Counted from the first letter of the stretch, positions 53,148 through 61,212 are shown. The stretch is 64,000 bases of DNA from Flavobacterium geliluteum (GCF_017948595.1 NZ_JAGFBV010000016.1:45054-109053); one strand, 5' to 3'. Notes: generated by a model from the sequence alone, not told the origin. Made by a program: numbers and translations.

Positions 53148-53450
53148 CAGTTTTTTTCGGTTGCCCACAACGTTTGGCCGCTTGGAGGTAGTTTATATTA
53201 ATTAAATTCTTTTATTTTCTTTCTGAACTTTAAAAATTCTTTTGTTCTAAGGAATAGATCCATTATTGTCAAGATCAATACCCAACGGGTTCATTTATGT
53301 ATATAGTTGATCATAAGTGATCAAACTTCACAAAGGAAAAGACATTCAAAAAAAAGTATCTTACATCGCTAAAAATAATATAATTGCTTATACTTATCTC
53401 TGTTATAGTGATTGTAATGATAAACTATGTGCTATCAATTTATTTTTAAA
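53148..53450. other. Gene-free gap with a cassette-type boundary
   Basis: CACAACGTTTGG starts near 53167 and is followed by CCGCTTGG. It resembles the AACGT boundaries at 58853, 59800, 62483 and 63431. The rest is AT-rich with no gene or clear terminator. Confidence 0.4.
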
Positions 53451-53951
53451 TTATTTTTGAGATAGCGTTTCTAATAACTTTTCTAAGTTATCAATACTCA
53501 TTTTAAATCCTTCTGTAAAGCCCATTTCAATCATTTTTTCCAAACGTTCGAGAGATTCATTTACAATGGTGATTTTTACTTTTGTTATTCCGTTTTGTTC
53601 GCTAAAATTATAATCCCATTCAGAACCAGGTAATTGGCGGTTTTCATTTTCGTCTGAAAAAGTATTGTACATTTTAAAATTGGTTTTTGGCGAGATAGAA
53701 GTAAATTCCTGAACCGACCACCGTTCTTGTCCTTCCGGGCTCACCATGGCATAAAATCTTCTTCCGCCAACTTCAAAATTCATGTGTTTTGTTCTGGCAG
53801 ACCATGGTTTTGGTGCAACCCATTGGTCCAAAAGTTCTGCTTTGGTAAAAGCATCCCAAACTAGCGGCAATTCTGCAGCAAATTCTCGTGTTATCAATAC
53901 CGTTTTAGATGGTTTGTCTAAGGTAAAATCGAATAGCAAATCGTTTTTCAT
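53451..53951 (-). CDS. SRPBCC/AHSA1-domain protein
   Basis: This 166-residue protein has the START-like Aha1 C-terminal fold: [33 protein letters not shown] at the N-terminus, [16 protein letters not shown] in the middle and an amphipathic C-terminal helix ([21 protein letters not shown]). Proteins of this type bind hydrophobic ligands. The start codon overlaps the ArsR gene by 4 bases, the common ArsR-SRPBCC pairing in Bacteroidota. The ligand is unknown. Confidence 0.92.
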   Translation of the reverse strand: MKNDLLFDFTLDKPSKTVLITREFAAELPLVWDAFTKAELLDQWVAPKPWSARTKHMNFEVGGRRFYAMVSPEGQERWSVQEFTSISPKTNFKMYNTFSDENENRQLPGSEWDYNFSEQNGITKVKITIVNESLERLEKMIEMGFTEGFKMSIDNLEKLLETLSQK

Positions 53952-54268
53952 TTTTTCTGGTTTTTCATAGTTAATAATACGTCATCAAGCTGGTTAAAAG
54001 CAGTTTCCCAGATTTCTCTAAAGGGGTTCAGCCATTGATCAATTTCTTTCATTTTATTAATTTGAAGCGAATAATAAATTTCTCTTCCTTGTTGTTCTTG
54101 TTTTATAATTTCGCATTCTGTGAGTATGCGAAGATGTTTCGAAATCGACTGTCGGGTTGTATTAAAGTTCTCTGCAATGGCATTTGGTGTCATTGACTGC
54201 AGGGCAATTAGGGTAATAATCGACCGCCTTGTAGGGTCGGCAATGGCTTGAAAAATGTCTCGTCTCAT
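53948..54268 (-). CDS. ArsR-family winged-helix regulator
   Basis: This 106-residue protein has the ArsR winged helix: [17 protein letters not shown], then [24 protein letters not shown], and the wing [17 protein letters not shown]. It has no cysteine metal site (the Cys of CEII is in the wing), so it probably senses a non-metal signal or responds through its partner. Overlaps of 4 bases with both neighbours make a tight VOC-ArsR-SRPBCC operon. Confidence 0.93.
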   Translation of the reverse strand: MRRDIFQAIADPTRRSIITLIALQSMTPNAIAENFNTTRQSISKHLRILTECEIIKQEQQGREIYYSLQINKMKEIDQWLNPFREIWETAFNQLDDVLLTMKNQKK

Positions 54269-54696
54269 ATGTTTCTAGGATCAAAATCTACCATCCATTG
54301 AACGCCAAATTTATCAGCAAACATACCAAAGTAATTTCCAGACGGACCGTAATTTATTGGCATTTCAATTGTACCGCCATTAGAAAGTCCTACAAATAAT
54401 TTAACAGCTTCTTCCTGGCTTTCTACGCTAATAGAAACCGTATATCTGTTATCGGTTTCCATTACTTGTCCCATACTTGTCAGTGTATCACTTGCCATTA
54501 ACGCATTACCATTATTAATAGGCAGGGCAATGTGCATGATTCTCTCGGCATCATTTTCCGAAATTGGATACTCATCGCTTGCTATGTCTTTGTAATGGGA
54601 AATCTTTGAAAACTCACCACCAAAAACCGATTTATAAAATGTAAATGCTGCTTCGGCATTTCCATTAAAGTGGATGTAAGGATTAATACGTGCCAT
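54265..54696 (-). CDS. VOC-family protein (PhnB-like)
   Basis: This 143-residue protein matches the glyoxalase/PhnB-like fold with two beta-alpha-beta-beta-beta units: INPYIHFNGNAEAAFTFYKSVFGGEF, then RYTVSISVESQEEAVKLFVGLSNGGTIEMP and the closing YFGMFADKFGVQWMVDF. It heads the operon. Function within the family (glyoxalase, dioxygenase or resistance) cannot be told from sequence. Confidence 0.93.
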   Translation of the reverse strand: MARINPYIHFNGNAEAAFTFYKSVFGGEFSKISHYKDIASDEYPISENDAERIMHIALPINNGNALMASDTLTSMGQVMETDNRYTVSISVESQEEAVKLFVGLSNGGTIEMPINYGPSGNYFGMFADKFGVQWMVDFDPRNI

Positions 54697-55023
54697 AAAT
54701 TCTATTTTAAATTAGTATTTGCGAAACCATTTGGTTGCAAATATATACGCAACTATTCGGTTTCGCAAATTTTTCAACTATTATTTTTAGAAAATAGTAA
54801 AAAATATTTTAGTAAATATATTGATAAGCAGTGTTTTAATGTTGGTATTTGTGTTTTGTACTGACTTTGTAATTGTTTTATAATTGAATTTAGTAAGCAT
54901 TAAAATTAATTATTCTTAGCCCTATTTAAGAAAAAGTGAGGAAACTTTTATAGTGTTTATAATTTACAAGTACATTTTATAAGAAACGCACAGTCAGGGG
55001 AGACTACGAGTAGGAGGGTAGAA
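54697..55023. other. Gene-free gap before the 21-nt repeat array
   Basis: AT-rich on the left with the likely promoter of the VOC operon. The right end (AAGAAACGCACAGTC, 54981-54995) resembles the start of an R2 repeat (AAGAAACGCAAAGTC at 59160-59174). No gene seen. Confidence 0.4.
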
Positions 55024-55800
55024 TGCTAGTTAAAAATGATCAAATTATCTTTGCATACAGCCGAATGCTACTTTACAGTGGTCAAATCTAACTTTCATAC
55101 GGTCGAATGCTAATTTACAATGATCAAATCGTCCTTGCATACAGTCGAATTCTACTTTACAGTGGTCAAATTATACTTGCATACGGTCGAATTCTACTTT
55201 ACAGTGGTCAAATCATACTTTCACACGGTCGAATGCTACTTTACAGTGGTCAAATCATACTTGCATACGGTAGAATTCTACTTTACAATGGTCAAATCAT
55301 ACTTGCATACGGTCGAATGCTACTTTACGATGGTCAAATCCTCCTTGCATACGGTAGAATTCTACTTTACAGTGGTCAAATCATACTTGCATACGGTCGA
55401 ATTCTACTTTACACTGGTCAAATCATACTTGCATAGGGTCAAATCAAGTTTTCAGTCGCTTCAATCAAGTTTTCAGTCGGTCGAATCAGGTTTTCAGTCG
55501 GTTGAATCAAGTTTTCAGTCGGTCGAATCGAGTTTTCAGTCGGTCGAATCAAGTTTTCAGTCGGTTGAATCGAGTTTTCAGTCGGTCGAATCAGGTTTTC
55601 AGTCGGTCGAATCAAGTTTTCAGTCGGTTGAATCAGGTTTTCAGTCGGTAGAATTCTACTTTACAGTGGTCAAATCGTTCTTGCATACGGTCGAATTCTA
55701 CTTGACGGCGGTCAAATCGTTCTTGCATACGGTCGAATTCTACTTTACAGTGGTCAAATCAAGTTTTCAGTCGGTAGAATTCTACTTGATGGAGGATAAT
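55024..55800 (+). repeat. Array of 36 in-register 21-nt repeat units
   Basis: From 55024 to 55779 the sequence is exactly 36 units of 21 bases without a single insertion or deletion, then one partial unit. Three unit types share the frame. Type A is like TTCTACTTTACAGTGGTC, type B like TCATACTTGCATACGGTC and type C like TCAAGTTTTCAGTCGGTC, each ending AAA or GAA. A and B alternate in units 1-20 as 42-base dimers. Units 21-30 are ten C units. Units 31-36 are A, B, A, B, A, C. There are no spacers, so this is not a CRISPR. Confidence 0.97.
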
Positions 55801-55815
55801 AAATTTTCTAATTAG
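55120..55815 (+). CDS. Possible repeat protein encoded by the 21-nt array
   Basis: In the register of the 21-base units the frame is open from 55114 to TAG at 55815, 231 residues from ATG 55120. Each unit encodes a heptad: FYFTVVK (A), SYLHTVE (B), SSFQSVE (C). The other two forward frames are closed by variant units (GGTAGAA or GGTTGAA), while this one is not. In the C units two of the three variable positions are silent here (TCA/TCG, GTC/GTT/GTA). Against coding: stops in units 1 and 5, no visible ribosome site, no signal peptide. It remains undecided. Confidence 0.35.
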   Translation: MIKSSLHTVEFYFTVVKLYLHTVEFYFTVVKSYFHTVECYFTVVKSYLHTVEFYFTMVKSYLHTVECYFTMVKSSLHTVEFYFTVVKSYLHTVEFYFTLVKSYLHRVKSSFQSLQSSFQSVESGFQSVESSFQSVESSFQSVESSFQSVESSFQSVESGFQSVESSFQSVESGFQSVEFYFTVVKSFLHTVEFYLTAVKSFLHTVEFYFTVVKSSFQSVEFYLMEDNKFSN

Positions 55816-55854
55816 AACACAATTGCTTAAATAAATGCAGAGTAGCTGTTATAA

Positions 55855-56313
55855 TCAGGCTTTATTAAGTTGATTAATAAAATCTTCTTTTACAATTTTT
55901 ATTTCAATATAATTTACGTTGCAGAATTGAATTCCTCGATCATAGTTTCTCAGTTCATCAAAAATCATTTCAACTTCTCGGAGTTTCCAAATCAAAAATA
56001 TTTTTTCATTGCTTTTGTAGCAATAAGCTTCAAAATTATCTGTAAATGTTGATCCTAAGATTAAATAATTTCTTCCAAAATATTTTAGAAAATTGAATAA
56101 TTCTATTGGATCTTTGTCTTCAATATTCGATGTAATAATTTTGGCATTTAATATTTCATCCAGTAATGACAATAAATAACCGTTCAAATAAATTAAGTCT
56201 TCTTTTGTGCCAAAAAATTTATTTTGCAACCATAATTTACCATAACCCATTTCTGGGTTCGAATTCAATTTTTCAAATTCAATGGCGAAATTTTCTTTAT
56301 TTCCGATTATCAT
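55855..56313 (-). CDS. Imm42-like immunity protein (orphan)
   Basis: This 152-residue protein has no signal peptide. The N-terminal MIIGNKENFAIEFEKLN followed by GKLWLQNKFFGTKEDLIYL recalls the Imm42 family of polymorphic-toxin immunity proteins; the rest is alpha+beta with charged helices. No toxin gene is adjacent, so it would be an orphan immunity gene, as often found in accessory regions. The family call is from memory of its N-terminal pattern and is moderate. Confidence 0.55.
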   Translation of the reverse strand: MIIGNKENFAIEFEKLNSNPEMGYGKLWLQNKFFGTKEDLIYLNGYLLSLLDEILNAKIITSNIEDKDPIELFNFLKYFGRNYLILGSTFTDNFEAYCYKSNEKIFLIWKLREVEMIFDELRNYDRGIQFCNVNYIEIKIVKEDFINQLNKA

Positions 56314-56360
56314 TTTGCATAATATTGATGGCTTGTGTATAAATTTCCACTGCCAAATTG

Positions 56361-56467
56361 TGGTTTGATACTAAATTAAGCTCATTCTTCGGATTTACAA
56401 AAAAATCCAAATACAAAACAAACTTTTTACTTAGCTTATTGTTCCAATCGTTTGTAATGGCTCTGTT
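56361..56467 (+). repeat. R3 repeat, copy a
   Basis: About 105 bases: TTTGATACTAAATTAAGC, TTCGGATTTACAAAAAAATC, CAAATACAAAAC, then AATCGTTTGTAATGGCTCTGTT. It ends at TGTT (56464-56467), after which the sequence is unique to the next gene. Confidence 0.75.
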
Positions 56468-56478
56468 GGCTACAGTAA

Positions 56479-57051
56479 TTATTCAATTTTTATTTTTTCA
56501 ATTGTGTCCATTTCTCTCTTATTGTCTTTATAATCAATAATTACATGTTTGTATTCAATTGAATCATTAACAATTTTCAAACTTGTACCCTTAGCGTTTA
56601 TATCTCCAACATCAAGTTTGATATCTCCGCAATACTTTTCAAATACAAATAGCTTACTCTCGGCTATTTCATACGAGCAACACGAACCTAAAAAACCTTT
56701 AAATTTTGAATAAACTTTTAAGTTGTCTTTTTCATATTTAATTTCTTTTGGATAAACAGGAAATAGTATTATCGAAGACAAAATAGCTAAAAATATTCCT
56801 CCAAAAAGCCAAAACATAATTATAATTAAACCCGATAATAAATAATAGAAAAAATAAATGGAAATCTTCCTAAATGGCTTTCTATATTTGAAAAATAATG
56901 CAAAACCAGAAAAATAGATTAAAATTTTCAATATGAATATTACATTACTATTCAAACTAAAACCAATAATTAACTGAATTGTAAAATTCAAAAGAATGAA
57001 TCCTAAAACGTAGAAATGTATTTTGTAAATTTTCTCAAATATATTTGTCAT
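56479..57051 (-). CDS. Membrane protein, function unknown
   Basis: Not recognised. It is 190 residues with three to four hydrophobic segments in the first 105 (about 10-30, 36-52, 65-95) and a soluble C-terminal domain rich in beta strands and lysine/aspartate. It has two cysteines in GSCCSYEI. It lies between R3 copies a and b. Its stop codon falls in the left flanking sequence GGCTACAGTAATTA, and TTACAGTAGC is found again in inverted form upstream of its start. Confidence 0.6.
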   Translation of the reverse strand: MTNIFEKIYKIHFYVLGFILLNFTIQLIIGFSLNSNVIFILKILIYFSGFALFFKYRKPFRKISIYFFYYLLSGLIIIMFWLFGGIFLAILSSIILFPVYPKEIKYEKDNLKVYSKFKGFLGSCCSYEIAESKLFVFEKYCGDIKLDVGDINAKGTSLKIVNDSIEYKHVIIDYKDNKREMDTIEKIKIE

Positions 57052-57111
57052 TTTTATTCCTTTTTTTCTCTTACAGTAGCAGTATTACCTCTAAATTTCT
57101 TTTACTACATA

Positions 57112-57219
57112 GGGTTTGATACTATATTAAGTCCTATTTTTCGGATTTGCAAAAACTTTCAAATACAAAAAACAAGCTTTCTATTTAGCTTATTGCCCAA
57201 ATCCGTTTTAATAGCTGTT
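57112..57219 (+). repeat. R3 repeat, copy b
   Basis: GGGTTTGATACTATATTAAG, TTTTCGGATTTGCAAAAAC, CAAATACAAAAAAC, GCCCAAATCCGTTTTAATAG, ending CTGTT at 57215-57219. Unique sequence starts immediately after. Confidence 0.75.
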
Positions 57220-57245
57220 AGTGGCACTATTTTTCATTACTAATT

Positions 57246-57785
57246 CTACTTTTCTATTGATTCTGGTTCGGTCATTTCAGGGGTCATTTTTAAAGGATAA
57301 TTTTTGTGTGATTCAGAGAAGGGTACATCCTCTTGCATTTCTTCCAAAGTCTCCTTTCTACCTTCCTCACATTGGTATTTCATGATCTCTTTCAAAACTC
57401 TATTTCTTATCCTTTTTTGTTCATCATTTCCCAGAAGTGGGTCTAATCCTGTTAAGGTTTGATCAGCAATTTTTTCATTATAAACCACCCTAATGAAATA
57501 CCAATCGCACCCTATTATTTCTTCTGGTCCATCTTTAAAATAAAGTATGTAATCAGGTTTAATAAAATGATTTTTTACATCTTTTAATTTAGAAAGTAAT
57601 TTTGGATCTTTTATACTATCAATCGAATATTCTTGACAAATTTTCTTCCAAGCCAAACTATCTAAACAGGTTGGACTCATACGACCAATCTCCGAAGTTT
57701 CTGAATTAGCAAATTGACAACTATTAAGAACTAACATTGTAAATATTATTGCGACTGGCGTGATTTTAAATATCTTTTTATTCAT
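57246..57785 (-). CDS. Lipoprotein, function unknown
   Basis: The ATG at 57785 gives 179 residues with a lipoprotein signal (cysteine of VLNSC). The mature part is polar and helical, with many glutamates near the C-terminus. A stretch FIKPDYILYFKDGPEEIIGCDWYFIRVVYN may form a small beta sheet. No family recognised. It is co-oriented with its neighbours but separated from the upstream gene by R3 copy b. Confidence 0.6.
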   Translation of the reverse strand: MNKKIFKITPVAIIFTMLVLNSCQFANSETSEIGRMSPTCLDSLAWKKICQEYSIDSIKDPKLLSKLKDVKNHFIKPDYILYFKDGPEEIIGCDWYFIRVVYNEKIADQTLTGLDPLLGNDEQKRIRNRVLKEIMKYQCEEGRKETLEEMQEDVPFSESHKNYPLKMTPEMTEPESIEK

Positions 57786-57864
57786 AAAAATCAATTTGAA
57801 ATTTATAAAGTTAGTTTTCTGTCTTTAGTTGATGTTGTCAATAATGCCTGTTTTGCGATGTTTT

Positions 57865-58821
57865 TTATTTATCAATTGTTTCTATTATCCAATTAAGGCA
57901 AACTTCGGAATTCATAATCGACCAAGAATGTGGATTTTTCGTTCCGTCTAATCGAACTCCTTTTCCTTGACTAACAATTACTTTTGCATTTTCATTACCC
58001 ATTATTTTTAATTGGTTTATCATTGAGATTATGTCAATTCCATTCCAGTCGTTTAAATCACGATGTCTTTGATTAATTAACCAATCTGTGTCCAAATCTG
58101 TAAACATTAAAAGTGGTATTTTTTTTAAATACTTTGCATTTCCGCCATCTTTTGCTCCATAAGAATAAATAGAATTCTCTACATACTTTTCAGGAAATTT
58201 TTCTGGTGATCCTCCATAAATACTGTCGCAATTATTCTTCATCCATTTTGCTTCATCTACTGCAGGCTTATAAATATTTCTTTCGATTTCTCTTTCGCAA
58301 TATTTATAAAATCTTGCTTGGTCTAAAGGTGCGTCTAATGCAAAAACACCTTTTGGAATTAAAAAAAACTTTTCAGGATTTTTAGTTGCTTTTTCAGCGT
58401 ATGTTAAAGAAATCATTGCACCATTTGAAAGTCCACCGATTATAAATTTATCTTTTGAAACTTTATGCTTTATTACAATTTCACTGAAAATTTTATCTAG
58501 TAATTTGAATTCTGCTTCTCGATTATTCGTTCCCCAATTTATTGATGGTACAATTACCATAATACCCTTTTTAACTGCTATTTTTTGAAGAGTTATTTGT
58601 TTTAATGTATTTTCAACAAGTTCTCCACCAGAAGGAATAATTACTAAAACTCCTTTAATACTATTTTTCGGAAGATATTTATAATAAAATAGTTCTGTAG
58701 AATTTTCATCATTTACGTACAATTCGGAAACATCAGTTCTTGAAATAGATATTTTCTCAAAATCTTGTGCTTTACAAGATAAAAAAATTAAAATAAAGGT
58801 AAAAATTATTATATTTTTCAT
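57865..58821 (-). CDS. Alpha/beta-hydrolase lipoprotein (esterase-like)
   Basis: This 318-residue protein has a short lipoprotein signal (FLSC). It has an alpha/beta-hydrolase fold with GVLVIIPSGGEL as the oxyanion strand, the nucleophile elbow GGLSNGAMISL, a later acidic stretch (FTDLDTDW) and a C-terminal NPHSWSIM His. Nucleophile, acid and His are in the usual order. Substrate unknown. It is bracketed by GTTTTGCGATGTTTT (57850-57864) and AAAATATCGTACAAC (58840-58854), a gene-specific imperfect inverted pair. Confidence 0.75.
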   Translation of the reverse strand: MKNIIIFTFILIFLSCKAQDFEKISISRTDVSELYVNDENSTELFYYKYLPKNSIKGVLVIIPSGGELVENTLKQITLQKIAVKKGIMVIVPSINWGTNNREAEFKLLDKIFSEIVIKHKVSKDKFIIGGLSNGAMISLTYAEKATKNPEKFFLIPKGVFALDAPLDQARFYKYCEREIERNIYKPAVDEAKWMKNNCDSIYGGSPEKFPEKYVENSIYSYGAKDGGNAKYLKKIPLLMFTDLDTDWLINQRHRDLNDWNGIDIISMINQLKIMGNENAKVIVSQGKGVRLDGTKNPHSWSIMNSEVCLNWIIETIDK

Positions 58822-59278
58822 TTTTCGGTTTTTTTGGTCAAAATATCGTACAACGTCCCTCGGTGCCAGCTCCGCAAAGTCTCCTGACTTTGTGCTCCTT
58901 AAATGCTCTTCAAAGCTGTAAATCTAATAAAAGTCTCCCGACTTTTTCCTCCGTAATTATCTTTCAAATTTAGCACCTTTGTTATCATGATTACTTATAA
59001 ATCGAAATGTTTTTTATTTATTGAAAAGAAAAACTTCAAAATAACAGCTTTGCTACTTTGTAGTTTTTTATAATTTTTAAAACCTATATAATTTTAAAAA
59101 TATTCACGGAAAAAGTCTGGAGACTTTTATCATGTTTATGATCTTTCAAGGACTTTTTAAGAAACGCAAAGTCAGATACATTTGTACAGCTTTTCATGAG
59201 AACACTTCTAGAGCAGGGAATTTAGGAAAAAGAAACGAATAATTTACCGAAAATCTAGCCATGAAGTTTTAGCATTTG
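58822..59278. other. Repeat-filled gap between hydrolase and next gene
   Basis: No gene. It starts with an AACGTCCC boundary (58852-58859). Three short hairpins follow: CAAAGTC/GACTTTG (58875-58892), AAAAGTC/GACTTTT (58929-58946) and AAAAGTC/GACTTTT (59111-59128), each with a 4-base loop. R2 copy a is at 59165-59218. A left boundary TTTGTTACCGGC ends the gap. Confidence 0.6.
59165..59218 (+). repeat. R2 repeat, copy a
   Basis: CGCAAAGTCAGATACATTTG, then CAGCTTTTCATGAGAACACT and TCTAGAGCAGGG. An imperfect palindrome shared with copies b-d. Confidence 0.75.
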
Positions 59279-59764
59279 TTACCGGCTGGCTTTTATTTCT
59301 TCAATTACCAATTTCTCAATTGAATATATTCTGTCTTTAGAATAATAATCATAAGCCGGATGATTTTTCATGTTTTCAATTTGCGCCTTTATTTTTTGTA
59401 GTAAAATTTTCTCTTTTGGTTCTCCTTTAAATATAAATTCAAAATCATCAAGTAGATCAAAAGCTATATTGGTTTCAATTGTAGCGAATATATTGGCAAA
59501 CAAATGACTTCTTTGTGACAAATTTATTTCAATACTTTTTTCATAATACCAACTTTCGTCGTCACATAAAGCTTGGGCTAATATTTCTATTTCGTCTGAT
59601 TTCCAATTTTCTATTTCGTTTTTTAATGCACTCCAAGAATTATCTGTAAATTCTAAAAGCATTGTAAGAATTTCTAGATTTCCATGTCCAGATGACCAAA
59701 AGTCAGAATCGTAATTCTTATACTTTTTTATGTAATTATAAATTTCAGATTTTCTGGTAAACAT
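59279..59764 (-). CDS. Small hypothetical protein (161 residues)
   Basis: Not recognised. The ATG at 59764 (preceded by a purine-rich AAAGAGA) gives 161 residues. A longer reading to 59902 would translate R3 copy c and is rejected. The protein is acidic and mostly helical (DNSWSALKNEIENWKSDEIEILAQAL, then a region with EFIFKGEPKEKILLQKIKAQIENMKNHPAYDYYSKDRIY). The layout recalls small immunity proteins, but no family match is claimed. Flanked by GTTACCGGC on the left and GCCTGTAAC on the right. Confidence 0.6.
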   Translation of the reverse strand: MFTRKSEIYNYIKKYKNYDSDFWSSGHGNLEILTMLLEFTDNSWSALKNEIENWKSDEIEILAQALCDDESWYYEKSIEINLSQRSHLFANIFATIETNIAFDLLDDFEFIFKGEPKEKILLQKIKAQIENMKNHPAYDYYSKDRIYSIEKLVIEEIKASR

Positions 59765-59819
59765 TCTCTTTATTTTCGGTTTCTCTAAGTTTGCCTGTAA
59801 CGTTCCCGCGTTACCAGCA

Positions 59820-59919
59820 GTTTGGACTAAATTAAGCCTTGTATTCGGATTTGCCAAATCTTTAAAATACAAAACCAATTTCAAATTAAGCCTAATACCC
59901 AAATTGCTTGTAGTGTGTT
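59820..59919 (+). repeat. R3 repeat, copy c
   Basis: GTTTGGACTAAATTAAGCCT, ATTCGGATTTGCCAAATC, AAATACAAAACC, AAATTAAGCCTAATACCC, then CTTGTAGTGTGTT, ending at TGTT 59916-59919. A hairpin GTAACG/CGTTAC (59797-59814) precedes it. Confidence 0.8.
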
Positions 59920-59980
59920 TTATGCCTCGTTATTTTTATTTATTCCGAATTTTCTCTCTAAATATAATTCTTTTTCATAC

Positions 59981-59988
59981 TATATTTG
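59981..59988 (+). promoter_or_regulatory. -7 box just before the caspase-like gene
   Basis: TATATTTG matches TANNTTTG and ends 5 bases before the chosen ATG, implying a leaderless or nearly leaderless message. Confidence 0.4.
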
Positions 59989-59993
59989 TTTAT

Positions 59994-60542
59994 ATGAAAT
60001 TTACAGAACCGATTATTGATAAATTCAGAGTACTTATTGTGGTTACGAATCCTGAAGATATTTTACAAGAGCAATTTGATTTTATTTATAATTACGCTTC
60101 AATAAATTGTATGAGTATTGAGCACATTATTATGAATTGTTTGACAGATTTATCTGAAAAATTCAATACATGTATAACAACATACAATTTCATTTATTTT
60201 ATTGGGCATGGAGACGATAAAGGAACGGTTATAGGTAATGATACTAATTACTATTTATGGTCAGATATAGTTGATATATTAAATAATACATCTTGTTTAG
60301 ACAGACAATCTTTATTATTCCTGCACAGTTGTTATAGTTATAATGCATCTGAATATATTTTAAACATCTGTAAAAAAGTAAAGTATATTATATGTTTTAA
60401 AGAGCCTTCGCACAATGTCCAAGGTTATACGTCATTTTTTATGTTTGTTTATTATATTGTTTATAAAGGTAAAACATTTAAGCAAGCAGTTAAGATAATA
60501 AATAAAACAGCCTATGAAGACTTACATTTTTTAGGAAAATAA
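59994..60542 (+). CDS. Caspase/CHAT-like cysteine peptidase, minimal
   Basis: The ATG at 59994 gives 182 residues; a longer reading from 59904 starts inside R3 and is rejected. The core has the caspase-fold dyad. His72 is in FIYFIGHGDDKGTV, after a hydrophobic strand. Cys113 is in SLLFLHSCYSY, also after a strand, followed by helices and a second strand (KVKYIICFKE). Length equals just one caspase-like domain; there is no sensor or effector domain fused. It is the only plus-strand gene in the 55-63 kb run. Such peptidases often act in bacterial defence or cell-death pairs; no partner is adjacent. Confidence 0.65.
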   Translation: MKFTEPIIDKFRVLIVVTNPEDILQEQFDFIYNYASINCMSIEHIIMNCLTDLSEKFNTCITTYNFIYFIGHGDDKGTVIGNDTNYYLWSDIVDILNNTSCLDRQSLLFLHSCYSYNASEYILNICKKVKYIICFKEPSHNVQGYTSFFMFVYYIVYKGKTFKQAVKIINKTAYEDLHFLGK

Positions 60543-60627
60543 GGAATTGTAATTTCTTTATTTTAATGCCTAAATAATGCGCTCGGGCGGGCAATCGAAG
60601 CGTATTATAATAGCAATTAAAAAAATT

Positions 60628-60684
60628 GCGTAAAGTCAAAGACATTTGCGCAGCTTTTCAATAGAACACTTCGCAGAGCGGGAG
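60628..60684 (+). repeat. R2 repeat, copy b
   Basis: GCGTAAAGTCAAAGACATTT, GCGCAGCTTTTCAATAGAAC, ACTTCGCAGAGCGGGAG. It lies just before the stop of the next minus-strand gene. Confidence 0.75.
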
Positions 60685-60697
60685 TAGTGACTTTTAT

Positions 60698-61117
60698 TTA
60701 AAAATTTAGCCATATTCTGATTTCATTAACCACAATATGTATCAGTATTGGAATAAATAATATGACACCCAAAACAAATGACCAATATCTAAAATTTTCA
60801 TCGAAGAAAAAAAAGCTTATAAAAGTCAAAATAGAAATTACAATCAATTGTGTAATAACACTGTTTTTATAAATTTTTTTATAGATGATTGTACTTAAAA
60901 TGTCTCCTAAAAATAACATGATTACAGATGCATTTATCAACAAGAAAAGTACTCTAAGCATATTTTCAAATCCGCTATCATACCAGTAAAGAGCAATTAA
61001 AAAAAATGTCAATCCACCATAAATGAGACTGGTACGTTGTGTAAAAATGTTTTTTAATACCTTTTTAAGGTATTCAGAATAGCTTTCTTCCGGAATGATT
61101 TTCTTGGGTTTTTTCAT
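60698..61117 (-). CDS. Small four-helix membrane protein, unknown
   Basis: Not recognised. The ATG at 61117 gives 139 residues (a TTG 15 bases upstream is rejected). A lysine-rich cytoplasmic N-terminus (MKKPKKIIPEE) is followed by four hydrophobic segments (about 33-48, 55-77, 91-108, 112-132). It is flanked by R2 copies b and c. Confidence 0.55.
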   Translation of the reverse strand: MKKPKKIIPEESYSEYLKKVLKNIFTQRTSLIYGGLTFFLIALYWYDSGFENMLRVLFLLINASVIMLFLGDILSTIIYKKIYKNSVITQLIVISILTFISFFFFDENFRYWSFVLGVILFIPILIHIVVNEIRIWLNF

Positions 61118-61157
61118 ATTATTCTTTGGCAAATACAGCTGGCTCTTTCATCGCACC

Positions 61158-61212
61158 GCTCCGCAAAGTTAGAGACATTTGCGCTGCTTTTCATGAGAAC
61201 ACTTCGTAGAGC
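61158..61212 (+). repeat. R2 repeat, copy c
   Basis: GCTCCGCAAAGTTAGAGACA, TTTGCGCTGCTTTTCATGAG, then ACACTTCGTAGAGC. The ends are near-complementary: GCTCCGCAAAGT against ACTTCGTAGAGC, 9 of 12 pairs. Confidence 0.8.

Noticed and set aside
55107..55436. 109-codon frame through the first half of the 21-nt array
   Set aside because: It is an alternative frame of the same repeats and is closed by TAG in unit 20 and by TGA in the C block. Openness here follows from the unit sequence, not from coding.
55024..55779. CRISPR array
   Set aside because: Repeat units are contiguous 21-mers with no unique spacers, and no cas genes are nearby.
55024..55815. Diversity-generating retroelement or phase-variable switch
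   Set aside because: No reverse transcriptase or invertase gene lies near, and unit changes are not adenine-specific.
59904..59993. Upstream start for the caspase-like gene
   Set aside because: The extra codons lie inside the R3 repeat and its edge, and a -7 box lies just before the later ATG.
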